In this document: in pieces, positions 18,105 through 26,870 of the stretch | How the letters are laid out: each line of letters begins with the position of its first letter | Position numbering within the stretch: the first letter of the stretch is position 1 | Assembly: GCA_964195945.1 (NCBI GenBank) | Contig: CAXMRC010000082.1 | Coordinates: 32,188-96,187, forward strand | Direction of reading: 5' to 3' | DNA length: 64,000 nucleotides | Origin: JAAETI01 sp964195945 | GTDB lineage: Bacteria > Actinomycetota > Acidimicrobiia > Spongiisociales > UBA5794 | The notes under the pieces: generated by a model | Seen by the model: the letters and a program-made list of their open reading frames with translations, nothing else | The model's database searches: none | What the model was told of the DNA's origin: nothing | Made by a program: the position numbers and the translations under genes

Positions 18105-18818
18105 CTATCCGACGATGATGAGTACGCCACCGATGGTCATCGCAATCGCACCGGCGATAATGACCGTCGCCTCCGAAAGATCCCCTGGTACCCAGCCATA
18201 GGCGGTCAAATCATCGCTAACCGCCAGCGCGGCAACGATTAGGGCAACCATGCCGAGCAACACGAGGATCATGCCAAGAGTGTTCGTGGCGAAGAGGGCG
18301 AGTAGCGCAAAGAGCACGACACCGGCTGAGGCAATGAACCACCTCACTGTCGTATCGGACAGCCACTCGCTCCAATTGTCTTTGCTGAAGAGTTCCTTGG
18401 CGCTGGCCAGTCTTGCAACAAGACTCTTGGTGGCTTTGCGACTCTTCTGTTCTTTGGGTTTGCGACTCTTCTGTTCTTTGGGTTCGCGACTCTTCTGTTC
18501 TTTGGGTTCGCGATTCTTGCGATCCGGTCGCAGATTCTTCTTGGCGTGACTCGGCTTGCGCCGCCGTGACCTGGCGGGTGCTATTGCCGACACGAAGGCG
18601 TCCAAATCTGACACCGTGGCTACGACGTCTTCACCGTCCAATACCAGGTGGATTCCATCACCCCGGCGCTCTACGTGTAGGTCGCCGATCGCCCATGATC
18701 CAAGCTGATCCTCGCCGCTGTGAACCTCGAGTCGACCTTCGTCCACATGAAACGAAGCATCGATAACATCTGCGGTGGCAGCGATCTTTAGCCCGCCTTC
18801 GAAAGAACTCATAGGCAT
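18105..18818 (-). CDS. Membrane protein with charged tandem-repeat linker
   Basis: About 237 residues in three parts. The N-terminal 100 residues are a soluble beta-rich domain (EGRLEVHSGEDQLGSWAIGDLHV). The middle is a highly basic linker with three copies of an 8-residue unit like REPKEQKS. The C-terminus has about four transmembrane segments (WFIASAGVVLFALLALFATNTLGMILVLLGMVALIVAALAV). The family is not recognised. The basic linker might bind nucleic acid or acidic lipid. The start could be 18818 or 18812. Confidence 0.7.
   Translation of the reverse strand: MPMSSFEGGLKIAATADVIDASFHVDEGRLEVHSGEDQLGSWAIGDLHVERRGDGIHLVLDGEDVVATVSDLDAFVSAIAPARSRRRKPSHAKKNLRPDRKNREPKEQKSREPKEQKSRKPKEQKSRKATKSLVARLASAKELFSKDNWSEWLSDTTVRWFIASAGVVLFALLALFATNTLGMILVLLGMVALIVAALAVSDDLTAYGWVPGDLSEATVIIAGAIAMTIGGVLIIVG
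18438..18509 (-). repeat. 24-bp tandem repeat, three copies, inside the linker gene
   Basis: Three 24-bp units at 18438-18461, 18462-18485 and 18486-18509 differ at one base (TTT versus TTC at the end of the unit). A partial fourth unit follows. In frame each encodes eight residues, so copy number can change without a frameshift. Confidence 0.9.
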
Positions 18819-18884
18819 GTGATTCGGCTGCTCAGACCGAATCTTGAGCAATCCTGGGAGACGGATCTGAACCGGCGATTGCCG

Positions 18885-19946
18885 TCATCCGGCGGTGACG
18901 CCGATCTCGGTCGCCTTGATCGACACCCAAACGGGGTCGCCTTCGTTCAGGTTGAGGTCAATCACTGCGGCCGGAGTCAGTTCTGCCGTCAACGGGAGCG
19001 GATCGGTTGTTTGGAGCCGAACCCGGTCACCGTAGTGCTCGATCCGGGAAATCGTTGTCTGCCAGGTGTTGCGCGGGCTTCCCTCGGGTTGCCTGCGGTG
19101 TATCGAGATGGCGCGGGGGTGAATTGTTGCCAGGATTCGACCCGCCGCGGCGGTATCTGCAACGTTCAGCACATGGGATTGCAGCGTCACCACACCATGC
19201 TCGGCGATCCCGGGGAGCAGATTGGAACCGGCGAGATCGGCGATATAGGAAGTCCGTGGTCGCAGCCGGATGTCGTCCGGCGACCCGATCTGGGTGATCT
19301 CTCCGTCCTCGAGCACGTGGATGGTGTCTGCAAGCAGAAACGCTTCCGTCGGGTCGTGGGTGATGACCAGTCGTGGTCCCGCAAAGCTCTCCAGATGATC
19401 GGCAAGTGTGTGGCGCAGCCGGGCGCGTGTCGTTACATCAAGCGCGGCCAGCGGCTCATCGAGGAGAAGCAGATCCGGGTTAGCAATCAATGCGCGGGCC
19501 AGGGCGACACGTTGCGCCTCCCCTCCGGAGAGATCGCCTGGTTTGCGACTCCCCAACTCATCGAGTCCGAGTCGCGTCACCCAGCTCCTGGCACTATCTC
19601 TGGCCACGGAGCGGGTCTCCCCCCGGCTACGCAGGCCAAATGCCACGTTGTCGACGACAGAAAGGTGCGGAAACAGGACATAGTCTTGGAATACGACACC
19701 CGTTCGTCTTCGCTCTGCAGGAACGAACTGACCCTGCTGCGGATCATCAAGAGTCCTGCCGTTGAGAACGATGTGCCCGCGGTCGAGCGGAAGTAGGCCC
19801 GCCAGCGCCGACACAGCCGTCGACTTGCCTGCCCCATTCGGTCCGAGGAGAGCGACTGTCCGACCAGGAGCAATCGACAGCTCGACATCCAGGAGAAACC
19901 CATCGCGCCGTTGGATAACCAGATGGGCGTCTAGACCGGTGCTCAC
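18885..19946 (-). CDS. modC: Molybdate ABC transporter ATP-binding protein
   Basis: ATPase of the molybdate importer, about 353 residues. Walker A GPNGAGKST, signature LSGGEAQRVALARAL, Walker B LLLLDEPLAALD and His switch VITHDPTEAF are present. The C-terminal third is a TOBE/Mop-like domain (TISRIEHYGDRVRLQTTDPLPLTAELTPAAVIDLNLNEGDPVWVSIKATEI), typical of ModC and its oxyanion regulation. GTG 19946 is chosen because it overlaps the modB stop (GTGA) with GGAGG upstream; ATG 19961 also fits. Confidence 0.92.
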   Translation of the reverse strand: MSTGLDAHLVIQRRDGFLLDVELSIAPGRTVALLGPNGAGKSTAVSALAGLLPLDRGHIVLNGRTLDDPQQGQFVPAERRRTGVVFQDYVLFPHLSVVDNVAFGLRSRGETRSVARDSARSWVTRLGLDELGSRKPGDLSGGEAQRVALARALIANPDLLLLDEPLAALDVTTRARLRHTLADHLESFAGPRLVITHDPTEAFLLADTIHVLEDGEITQIGSPDDIRLRPRTSYIADLAGSNLLPGIAEHGVVTLQSHVLNVADTAAAGRILATIHPRAISIHRRQPEGSPRNTWQTTISRIEHYGDRVRLQTTDPLPLTAELTPAAVIDLNLNEGDPVWVSIKATEIGVTAG

Positions 19947-20752
19947 AGGGACCTCCACCATCGATCTCGCAACAGGACCAGTACCGACAACGAGACAACG
20001 ACCATGACAAGGCTCACAGCCACTGCTGTGTCTCGATCGCTCTCCAGGGCGACAAAGATCGCAAGAGGGAGCGTTTGGGTCCGACCCTGAAGGTTGCCGG
20101 CGAACGTGACCGTTGCGCCAAACTCGCCGAGAGCACGGGCCCAGGTCAGGACAACACCCGAGATCAATGAGGGTGCAATCATGGGAAGAGTCACTCGACG
20201 CAACACAGTCCATCTGCTGGCGCCAAGCGTTGCCGCCGCTCCTTCGTATCTGTCGTCGAGGTTGTGCAGAGCGCCTTCAACTGTGATCACCAGAAACGGC
20301 ATCGCCACAAAAGTCGCGGCGATCACTACACCCCAAGTTGAGAATGGAAGCACCAGACCGGTCAGTTCGTGGAGGGGCTCACCAATCACACCGCGGCGTC
20401 CAAGCGCAAAGAGCAACGCCGCTCCCCCAACAACCGGTGGTAGAACCAGCGGAAGAAGGACCAAACCGCGGAGTATCGCCTTGCCGGGAAATTCGACCCG
20501 GGCCAGCACCCACGCCAGCGGCACACCAAGAACAAGCGCTATCGCAGTGGCTGCGAGTGAAGATACAAGTGAAAGCCGCACCGCATCGGCGACAATCTCG
20601 CTGCTTAGGAGATCGAGCAAATTGGTCCAAGGAGTTTTTGCCACAAGACCGACCAACGGGATGACGAAGAAGGCCATTCCAAGGGCCGCAAGAAAAACCA
20701 ACAGCACCGGGGGACGGTTGACTCTCACCGGCGATGTTCGCTTGCTGCTCAC
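19943..20752 (-). CDS. modB: Molybdate ABC transporter permease
   Basis: Integral membrane permease of about 269 residues with five or six hydrophobic segments. The docking loop EGAAATLGASRWTVLRRVTLPMIAPSL is the ModB/CysT-type EAA motif. LLPLVLPPVVGGAALLFALGRRG is also typical of ModB. It overlaps modA and modC by 4 bp on either side, showing tight coupling. Confidence 0.92.
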   Translation of the reverse strand: MSSKRTSPVRVNRPPVLLVFLAALGMAFFVIPLVGLVAKTPWTNLLDLLSSEIVADAVRLSLVSSLAATAIALVLGVPLAWVLARVEFPGKAILRGLVLLPLVLPPVVGGAALLFALGRRGVIGEPLHELTGLVLPFSTWGVVIAATFVAMPFLVITVEGALHNLDDRYEGAAATLGASRWTVLRRVTLPMIAPSLISGVVLTWARALGEFGATVTFAGNLQGRTQTLPLAIFVALESDRDTAVAVSLVMVVVSLSVLVLLRDRWWRSL

Positions 20753-21501
20753 GGTGCCGAGAATCCATGTTTGACAAGAATGGCCCGGCCGTCATCGGAC
20801 AAGACAAAGGCTGCGAAGGTCTCGCCATCCTTCCGGTTTTCGCCACCAGTCAGCACCGCGATCGGGTATTCAGCAGCGACGTTAAAAGCATCGGGAATCT
20901 CGATACCGATGACAATGCCCGCTCTCGCCGCGACATCGGTGGCATACACAATGCCGGCATCAAGTTCGCCAACTTCGATTTTCGTCAACAGGGCACGCAC
21001 GTCCGGCTCGTTGGTGTCGGGGATGGGCTCAACCCCGGCGCTGGAAAGGGCATGCCTGGCAAAGTCCCCGCAGGGCACACCTTGCGCGCAGAGACCGATC
21101 AGCAGGCCCGAATCGGCGAAGTCCTCGAGACCTGTCACGTCGGCAGGGTTGCCGATGGGAACTGCAATCTCCAGTCGGTTGATTGCGAAAATCGCTGCCG
21201 TTCCGGCTACGACTCCCTGCTCTACGACTATGGCCATATTGGCTGAGTTGGCGGATGCAAAGACATCCACCGGAGCGCCGGCCAGGATCTGCTCTCGCAA
21301 CATGGAGCTTCCGCCAAGGTTGATGACCACGTCGATATCGGGATGGGCGTCTTCAAAAGCTGCCTCCAATTCAAGGAAGGCTTCGGTCAGCGATGAGGCC
21401 GAGGAGACCAGCACCTCGCGACGGTCATCAGATGCGTCGCCTCCTCCGCAGGCGCCGAGCGATACAGCCGTCGTGACAATGAGCAACATCAGCCTGTTCA
21501 T
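20749..21501 (-). CDS. modA: Molybdate-binding lipoprotein
   Basis: Periplasmic-type binding protein of about 250 residues, anchored by the lipobox LGAC. The mature start VLVSSASSLTEAFLELEAAFEDAHPDIDVVINLGGSSMLREQI is the ModA signature, with Ser residues that hydrogen-bond oxyanion. DAGIVYATDVAA in the second lobe also fits. ATG 21501 overlaps the regulator stop by one base. Molybdate import here would serve the two Mo hydroxylases of the window. Confidence 0.92.
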   Translation of the reverse strand: MNRLMLLIVTTAVSLGACGGGDASDDRREVLVSSASSLTEAFLELEAAFEDAHPDIDVVINLGGSSMLREQILAGAPVDVFASANSANMAIVVEQGVVAGTAAIFAINRLEIAVPIGNPADVTGLEDFADSGLLIGLCAQGVPCGDFARHALSSAGVEPIPDTNEPDVRALLTKIEVGELDAGIVYATDVAARAGIVIGIEIPDAFNVAAEYPIAVLTGGENRKDGETFAAFVLSDDGRAILVKHGFSAP

Positions 21502-22487
21502 CACGCCACTCGCGATCCGGAGCCGGTCATGTCGTAGCCGCCGACCGAGTCCAGCCGCAACTGGAACCGTCTGCTCAGGATCAGATTCATCGCCGCATTG
21601 GCAGATCGTTCGTTCACCCACACGTTCGCTACCCAGAGCTCCACCTCGTGTGTATCAAGTGGCTCGAACGCAGCTCCGAGGGCGAGCGCGGCCGGTTCGA
21701 TCGTCACCGCTGGCATCCCGGTCAGCAAGGCTCGCTCCGCGGCCTCCATATGGCTTCCGACTCGCGGTCCCGGGACCGAACTTCCTGCCCTGTGCTCGAA
21801 GGTCTTTTGCACACCGGCCCCTTGTTCTCTCTGCACCACAGGGATCCGGCCCGATGAGGCCTTCTTAAACCAACCGGGGCTGGCATCAGGGGATGCGGCG
21901 AGACCGACCTGCCAACTGGTCAGGCGGAATCGGGCAACATCCATAGCGTCCGAGTATCGGACCAAGGCAGGTCCGTGAACGACAGCTGCATGCACCCGTT
22001 CGTCGGCGAGCGCTTCGATAGCGGCAACACTTGAAGCCATGACCGATAACGCCGCCATCCCGGATTCGCGTAGCATCCGTTCCAGGACTTCGAGTCCCGG
22101 TTCGCAGCCGGCAACGACCAATCCGTCTGCGTGGGGTGAGAACTGAGCAAACGAGCCTTGGTCAACGAAGCCGTCGGCAGCGCCCCAACCACCGATGCCT
22201 GATTGCAGCGGTGCGGTCACGATGTGCTCACCGACACGGGCGGCACGCACGAGGGTTCCATCTTGTGGGGGGATCCCGGTCAGGACATCGGTCGGTGCTG
22301 GTGCGGCGGAGAAGAGTTGTTCAACCCTGACGCCGAGGGCGGCAGCCAACGCCAGGCCAGCATCGACACGGGGCAGATGCCGTCCAGCTTCGGCGGCACC
22401 GACCAGCTGTCGGCTCACACCGGCCTGTTCGGCAAGCTCAGCCTGGGTCAGCCCGGCCGCTTGACGATATTTCTTGAGATTCGACAT
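21501..22487 (-). CDS. HTH regulator with substrate-binding-like domain (molybdate operon regulator)
   Basis: About 328 residues. The first 60 are an XRE-type helix-turn-helix (LKKYRQAAGLTQAELAEQAGVSRQLVGAAEAGRHLPRVD). The rest is a periplasmic-binding-protein-like domain, with segments such as GLVVAGCEPGLEVLERMLRESG and AAVVHGPALVRYSD. This architecture is common for one-component sensors of small anions, and its position as first gene of modABC points to molybdate or tungstate sensing. A long inverted repeat lies 5 bp upstream of the start. Confidence 0.88.
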   Translation of the reverse strand: MSNLKKYRQAAGLTQAELAEQAGVSRQLVGAAEAGRHLPRVDAGLALAAALGVRVEQLFSAAPAPTDVLTGIPPQDGTLVRAARVGEHIVTAPLQSGIGGWGAADGFVDQGSFAQFSPHADGLVVAGCEPGLEVLERMLRESGMAALSVMASSVAAIEALADERVHAAVVHGPALVRYSDAMDVARFRLTSWQVGLAASPDASPGWFKKASSGRIPVVQREQGAGVQKTFEHRAGSSVPGPRVGSHMEAAERALLTGMPAVTIEPAALALGAAFEPLDTHEVELWVANVWVNERSANAAMNLILSRRFQLRLDSVGGYDMTGSGSRVA

Positions 22488-22491
22488 ATAT

Positions 22492-22525
22492 GCCAGAAAT
22501 CTAGCATGGACGCTAGTTCTCTGGC
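22492..22525. promoter_or_regulatory. Inverted-repeat operator of the molybdate operon
   Basis: GCCAGAAATCTAGC (22492-22505) and GCTAGTTCTCTGGC (22512-22525) pair at 12 of 14 positions around a 6-bp spacer. The inner CTAGC/GCTAG arms are perfect. It lies 5-38 bp before the regulator start codon, so binding would block the promoter or translation start region of the whole operon. Likely autoregulation by the HTH protein. Confidence 0.7.
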
Positions 22526-22598
22526 GTCTGATCTAGTTGTAGTCGCTACACACTGACAAAAAGCGCCGAGCCACTCCGGACCCTCGATGCAATCCAGC

Positions 22599-23453
22599 TC
22601 ACGTCAGCAAGGCCAACGCGTCCTGTGTCGCCCCAACGTAGGGACCGCCAAACTTGATCGAGTGGACGACCAACGGTGCCAGTTGGTGCAACGGAATCCG
22701 TTCCGCCCAACCATCGGCTAGAGGAGCCACCTCGTCATAGGCGGCAAAGCATTCTGGACCGAACCCGCCAAACAACCTCATCATCGATAGGTCGAACTCA
22801 CGATGGCCGCCGTGAGCCGCGGGGTCGATGATCCAGCTCACTCCCCCATCGCCAATGAGCCGGTTGCCTGCCCAGAGATCACCGTGAAGACGCGCCGCCG
22901 GTTCGGACGGGCCGCACAAGTCGTCGATCCGAAAGGCAACAGCCTTGAGCTGGCGAATCGCGGGCTCGGGAAGAGCTGCGGCGTCATAAGCAAGACGGGC
23001 GAGAGGTAGCAGGCGTTGAGTTGCATAGAACTCGGCCCAGGTCTCACAGGGTTCGTTGGGCAGACCTCGCGATCCTGTGCTCCGTCGATCTTCCCTGCCA
23101 AACGTTGCTGCTCCTGCCCGATGCAACGCAGCCAGCGATCGACCGAAAGTGGCTTCGCTGTCGATGCTCGGATTCCCAGGCGGGATCCACTCCTGGACCA
23201 GGACGGCGGGGCTATCCGAAACAGCGATGACTTGTGGCACCGCAACCGCACCGGCCTCTCGAAGCCAGGTCAGCCCGGCGGCCTCTGTGACAAAGAACCC
23301 GGGAGGTGCGTCCGTCTTCGTCTTGGCAAACACAGTCGTGTTGTCGGCCAGCATCACCCGGTAGGAGTCGGCAACGTCTCCGCCACCGAGAGGGACCATC
23401 GCAACAACGTCTTCGGCGAGAGCTTCCGAGAGATAGGTGTGGAGATCGGTCAT
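22599..23453 (-). CDS. Fructosamine kinase family protein
   Basis: About 284 residues, similar to bacterial ketosamine 3-kinases, which phosphorylate sugar adducts on proteins or free amines. Catalytic loop RLHGDLWAGNRL with the Asp and Asn, the nucleotide region GGDVADSYRVML with FAKT, and the later VSWIIDPAAHGGHREFDLSMMRLFGGF are all family-typical. A single gene with no clear operon partner; it lies downstream of the divergent molybdate operon. Confidence 0.88.
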   Translation of the reverse strand: MTDLHTYLSEALAEDVVAMVPLGGGDVADSYRVMLADNTTVFAKTKTDAPPGFFVTEAAGLTWLREAGAVAVPQVIAVSDSPAVLVQEWIPPGNPSIDSEATFGRSLAALHRAGAATFGREDRRSTGSRGLPNEPCETWAEFYATQRLLPLARLAYDAAALPEPAIRQLKAVAFRIDDLCGPSEPAARLHGDLWAGNRLIGDGGVSWIIDPAAHGGHREFDLSMMRLFGGFGPECFAAYDEVAPLADGWAERIPLHQLAPLVVHSIKFGGPYVGATQDALALLT

Positions 23454-23489
23454 CGTTCGGCAATTATGCCTGATCCACAGGCCTCAGTC

Positions 23490-23524
23490 GGAGGGTGTGG
23501 CCGCCGGGTACAACCACACCCTCC
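23490..23524 (-). terminator. Stem-loop terminator after the ABC-2 exporter operon
   Basis: GGAGGGTGTGG (23490-23500) and CCACACCCTCC (23514-23524) form a perfect 11-bp stem. It lies directly after the permease stop at 23531. There is no T-run, as is common in high-GC actinobacteria. Confidence 0.6.
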
Positions 23525-23530
23525 TCAGAG

Positions 23531-24433
23531 CTACGACGTTATGACACGGTGCATGAAGATCCCGCCGGCCAAAGCCAGAGACGCAGCCGCATAGGCCAGA
23601 GCCAGCGCCACCGCCGTTACGTAGGCCAGCGATTCTGTCCCACCCGAAGTCACCGCCGACAACACCGAGCCAGGAAGATATGTTGTGGCGTCTTCGAGGA
23701 CCATGCCAAGCAATCCCTCGACCACCATCATGTAACCAATCCCGCCGGCGATAGCGACGACGACAGAACGGGTTGCGGTTGCTACGGCGAGACCGATGAC
23801 ACCCCAGATCAATACCGCGAGAGTCAGGTTCCCCCAGGCACCGACGATGGTGGCGACGGCTCCCGACGACCAGGCAGCAGTCGAAACATCGGTTGCTCCT
23901 GCAAGCACGGGGGCGATTGCAACGCTGATCCCGGCAGCAACAACAGTGCCAATCACGGTGTATCCGGTCAATGCCAGCAATTTGCCACCAAAGAGACGCC
24001 AGCGTCGTGGCTCTGCTTGGACCAATACGCGGACCCAGCCGGTCGAATAGTCGCTGGCGGCGGCAGCTGCCCAAAGCGAAAGAGCGACGATGCCAAGCAA
24101 GTCGCCAGATGTTGAGAGACCAGCCACCAGTCCCTCTGACGATGCGAGATCAATCTGCTCGCCGAATCTCGAGCCGGGCCCGTCTCCTTCGCCGGCCAGG
24201 AACGTAATGACCGACGCCAACAGCGAGAAGAACACCATCAAGGCGAGTCCCACACCCGCAAATGATCTCCGCTTGAGACGTTTCGCTTCCGACCGCGTAG
24301 AGCGCAGCCAGCTGCGCTCCTTTTGCGTGGCGACGGTTCCTGCCTGCGCCGACGTACTCTCTGCTAATTCGGTTGTCATTTCTTGGTTCCCCTGGTCTTC
24401 AGCCTGTTCTTCAGTTGTCACGATGCTCGTCAT
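23531..24433 (-). CDS. ABC-2 type transporter permease
   Basis: About 300 residues. A polar N-terminal 50 residues (rich in Gln, Glu and Thr) precedes RSTRSEAKRLKRRSFAGVGLALMVFFSLLASVITFL and five further hydrophobic segments, typical of ABC-2 membrane subunits. SDYSTGWVRVLVQAEPRRWRLFGGKL matches the family element where the permease recruits the ATPase. It overlaps the ATPase stop (ATGA), so the two form an exporter. Confidence 0.88.
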   Translation of the reverse strand: MTSIVTTEEQAEDQGNQEMTTELAESTSAQAGTVATQKERSWLRSTRSEAKRLKRRSFAGVGLALMVFFSLLASVITFLAGEGDGPGSRFGEQIDLASSEGLVAGLSTSGDLLGIVALSLWAAAAASDYSTGWVRVLVQAEPRRWRLFGGKLLALTGYTVIGTVVAAGISVAIAPVLAGATDVSTAAWSSGAVATIVGAWGNLTLAVLIWGVIGLAVATATRSVVVAIAGGIGYMMVVEGLLGMVLEDATTYLPGSVLSAVTSGGTESLAYVTAVALALAYAAASLALAGGIFMHRVITS

Positions 24434-25356
24434 GCTGCAGCCTCCTTGGTGCCAGGTTCAGCCGCGGTCATTCGGAGGAACACGTCTTCGAGATTCTCAG
24501 CACTCGGTACCAATCTGCGAAGGATGACGCCATGCTCGATAGCGAGACGATTCAGATTGGCGGATTCGGCAGGGTCCACAATGACCCTGACCAGATCGTC
24601 ATATGCGGCTGCCGAATAGCCCGCGTCGCGATACAGCTTGACGAGGTCATCGATGCCGGACGGAACTTCCGGCTCGAGGTCGACATAACGCTCCTCTTGC
24701 TCAAGCAACTCTGATAGGGGGCCGGCAAAAAGAATCTCACCAAAGCGGATCACAACTACATAGTCCGATGCCGCCTCAATCTCGCTAAGTAGGTGGCTAG
24801 ACACGATCACGGTTCGTCCCTCGTCGCCAAGTTGACGGATCAGCCCGCGCACTTCGACGATTCCGGCGGGGTCCAGCCCGTTGGTTGGTTCGTCAAGCAT
24901 CAGCAGGTCAGGGTCGGGAAGGAGGGCGATAGCGATGCCGAGCCGTTGCTTCATGCCAAGCGAGTACTCCGACACCTTGTTGTCTGCACGGTCAGACAGC
25001 CCGACGATGGAGAGAACTTCATCCACCCTTTCCATGGGAACGCTGCGGAGTATTGCCATCGACTCGACGTTGGCCCGAGCAGTGATATTGGGGAGGAATG
25101 CCGGGTTCTCGATGAGAGCGCCGACTCTTGACGCGTATCGTTCCGGGTGACTGATCGGTTCGCCGAAGACCGTGCCATCGCCCTCAGTCGGCTTTATCAA
25201 GCCGAGGAGCATACGGATGGTTGTCGACTTTCCGGCACCGTTGGGACCAACGATCCCGATGACCTGCCCCGCCGGAATGTCAAGGTCGATGTTGTTCACC
25301 GCGGTGAGGTCACCGAACCTTCTTGTTAGTCCTCGTGTTGTGATTGCGGTGCTCAT
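24430..25356 (-). CDS. ABC exporter ATP-binding protein (DrrA/CcmA-like)
   Basis: About 308 residues with Walker A GPNGAGKST, signature YSLGMKQRLGIAIAL, Walker B LLMLDEPTNGLDPAG and the His in VIVSSHLLSEIE. The C-terminal 90 residues (LLEQEERYVDLEPEV...) form the DUF4162-like extension of antibiotic or lipid exporters. ATG 25356 follows GGGGAG. The TetR gene is divergent, with operator-like repeats between them. Confidence 0.9.
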   Translation of the reverse strand: MSTAITTRGLTRRFGDLTAVNNIDLDIPAGQVIGIVGPNGAGKSTTIRMLLGLIKPTEGDGTVFGEPISHPERYASRVGALIENPAFLPNITARANVESMAILRSVPMERVDEVLSIVGLSDRADNKVSEYSLGMKQRLGIAIALLPDPDLLMLDEPTNGLDPAGIVEVRGLIRQLGDEGRTVIVSSHLLSEIEAASDYVVVIRFGEILFAGPLSELLEQEERYVDLEPEVPSGIDDLVKLYRDAGYSAAAYDDLVRVIVDPAESANLNRLAIEHGVILRRLVPSAENLEDVFLRMTAAEPGTKEAAA

Positions 25357-25410
25357 GTCGGCTCCCCGGTCGAAAGTGTCTTGCAGAGCCAGAAGTACTC
25401 TGATACATTC

Positions 25411-25442
25411 TGTCTCAGATAGAGTATGAGACATGTCGTCTC
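25411..25442. promoter_or_regulatory. Overlapping palindromes between ABC exporter and TetR genes
   Basis: TGTCTCA (25411-25417) and TGAGACA (25427-25433) form a 7-bp inverted repeat around 9 bp. A second one, GAGAC (25428-25432) and GTCTC (25438-25442), overlaps it. The site is between the divergent exporter and TetR genes and is probably read by the TetR protein. Confidence 0.6.
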
Positions 25443-25490
25443 ACAAATCCCGAAGAACGACATGAGTATTGACTAAGAATCGGAACGATC

Positions 25491-26057
25491 ATGGATCCTC
25501 GTATTCAACGAACCAGGACAAGAGTCATGGACGCGTTGCAGACGCTTCTGTTGGAGGGCGGCCCCAACGCCATCACCTACTCGGCATTAGCGGAGCGCTC
25601 CGGCGTCGGCAGAGCGACGCTCTATCGACACTGGCCCAGCCTCGACGCTCTACTCCAGGAGCTCGTCGCCAAGAAAGCAGCAGCGGCACAGGTCGCCACG
25701 GTCGGCGATGTGGCAACAGATCTGCGCAACGCACTCAATGAAATGAGACGCAACCTTGCGTCCGCCGACAGACGAGTGGCTCTGCTGACAATGATTGAAC
25801 GGGCAGGTTGGGACGACTCAGCGCGCGCACTTCTAAACACAATGGAGCAGCTGTTGCCCGTTCGCCTTGCGCTCAACACGGCAGTCAAAGGCGGGCAGCT
25901 GCCGGGCGAGCTTGACGTAGAAGTCGCCACCTCGCTGCTCATTGGCCCGCTGCTGCACAGGGGATTGATGAGCCAACGCCGGCTAACCGCCAGGTTCACC
26001 GACACCGTAGTTGACGCCTTCCTGGCGACCTACGCCGCCGATTCGACCACACCATGA
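25491..26057 (+). CDS. TetR-family transcriptional regulator
   Basis: About 188 residues. N-terminal HTH RVMDALQTLLLEGGPNAITYSALAERSGVGRATLYRHWPSLDALLQEL is a canonical TetR DNA-binding domain; the rest is the helical ligand domain. It is divergent from an ABC exporter, the usual layout for a repressor that senses the exported compound. Its stop overlaps the acylphosphatase start. Confidence 0.93.
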   Translation: MDPRIQRTRTRVMDALQTLLLEGGPNAITYSALAERSGVGRATLYRHWPSLDALLQELVAKKAAAAQVATVGDVATDLRNALNEMRRNLASADRRVALLTMIERAGWDDSARALLNTMEQLLPVRLALNTAVKGGQLPGELDVEVATSLLIGPLLHRGLMSQRRLTARFTDTVVDAFLATYAADSTTP

Positions 26058-26335
26058 GTACGGAGCGTGCGGTGATAGCCACAGTGACCGGCAGGGTTCA
26101 TGGCGTAGGGTTCCGCTACTCGACCCAACACGCGGGCCAGCAGCGCGGGCTGACTGGATGGGTAAGAAACCGGCCCGACGGCACCGTCGAGACGTGGGCA
26201 CAAGGACCACAACAATCAATCAGCAGCTTCATTGCATACCTCGAGCAGGGCCCACCAGCCGCCAGGGTCACCTCGGTCACCGTTTCCGACGTTGATCCCG
26301 ACCCGGCAATACAGAGCTTCAGAGTCCGGTACTAG
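26054..26335 (+). CDS. acyP: Acylphosphatase
   Basis: About 93 residues, the normal size. It hydrolyses carboxyl-phosphate bonds. The phosphate-binding loop GRVHGVGFRYSTQ has the catalytic Arg, and the catalytic Asn occurs in GLTGWVRNRPDGTVE. It is coupled to the TetR gene (ATGA). It overlaps the convergent DUF2237 gene by 17 bp. Confidence 0.95.
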   Translation: MSTERAVIATVTGRVHGVGFRYSTQHAGQQRGLTGWVRNRPDGTVETWAQGPQQSISSFIAYLEQGPPAARVTSVTVSDVDPDPAIQSFRVRY

Positions 26336-26735
26336 ACCCATCGTCCCACCCATCCAGGCTGCCTGGATCGGGGGGCACATCTACCGCATGTTCTTGGAGC
26401 GCCTCCAGCGGAACAATGGCTAGAACACCGACGTGCGTTGCGGCCAGAACCACGGGAGCGGCGAAGCCAGCTTCATGTGCCAACAACCAATTCGGAGCCG
26501 TAACACACCACCGATCCCCCGGCACCAATCCAGGAAACCCGTATTGCGGCATCGGCGTTGTCAGATCGTTCCCGATGCTTCGCTGATGCTCCAGGAAGTC
26601 TTGGGTCATCACCGCACAGATCGTGTGACTGCCGCGGTCGTCGGGACCCGTCCTGCACGACCCGTCCCGGAACCAGCCGGTAAGCGGATCGTTGCTGCAT
26701 ACTTCGAGCGGCCCATCCAACACGTTTCTTTCCAT
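26319..26735 (-). CDS. DUF2237 family protein
   Basis: About 138 residues matching the small conserved family with N-terminal NVLDGPLEVCSNDPLTGWFRDGSCRTGPDDRGSHTICAVMTQDFL and GFPGLVPGDRWCVTA. Two invariant Cys (in EVCSNDP and GSCRTG) and the C-terminal ATHVGVLAIVPLEAL are present. The function of the family is not established. It is convergent to acyP. Confidence 0.9.
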   Translation of the reverse strand: MERNVLDGPLEVCSNDPLTGWFRDGSCRTGPDDRGSHTICAVMTQDFLEHQRSIGNDLTTPMPQYGFPGLVPGDRWCVTAPNWLLAHEAGFAAPVVLAATHVGVLAIVPLEALQEHAVDVPPDPGSLDGWDDGSSTGL

Positions 26736-26859
26736 CGGACGATTATGACGGAATCGAGCCGACGATCAACCGCACTTCCGATCGACATACACCCCCTAGC
26801 GCTCACAACGACCGTGGCACCAGCGTCGCAACCCAGCCCCCAGTGCAACGGGTGGGTCG

Positions 26860-26865
26860 TATAAT
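26860..26865 (+). promoter_or_regulatory. -10 box TATAAT of the cobalamin operon promoter
   Basis: A perfect TATAAT lies about 10 bp before the first conserved bases of the cobalamin aptamer. There is no clear -35 hexamer at 17 bp. It fits the expected start of the riboswitch leader near 26872. Confidence 0.6.
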
Positions 26866-26870
26866 GATTT

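Noticed and set aside
18885..20213. modC frame extended to 442 codons
   Set aside because: The upstream part is antisense-like to modB coding sequence in another frame; GTG 19946 with GGAGG gives the normal ModC length.
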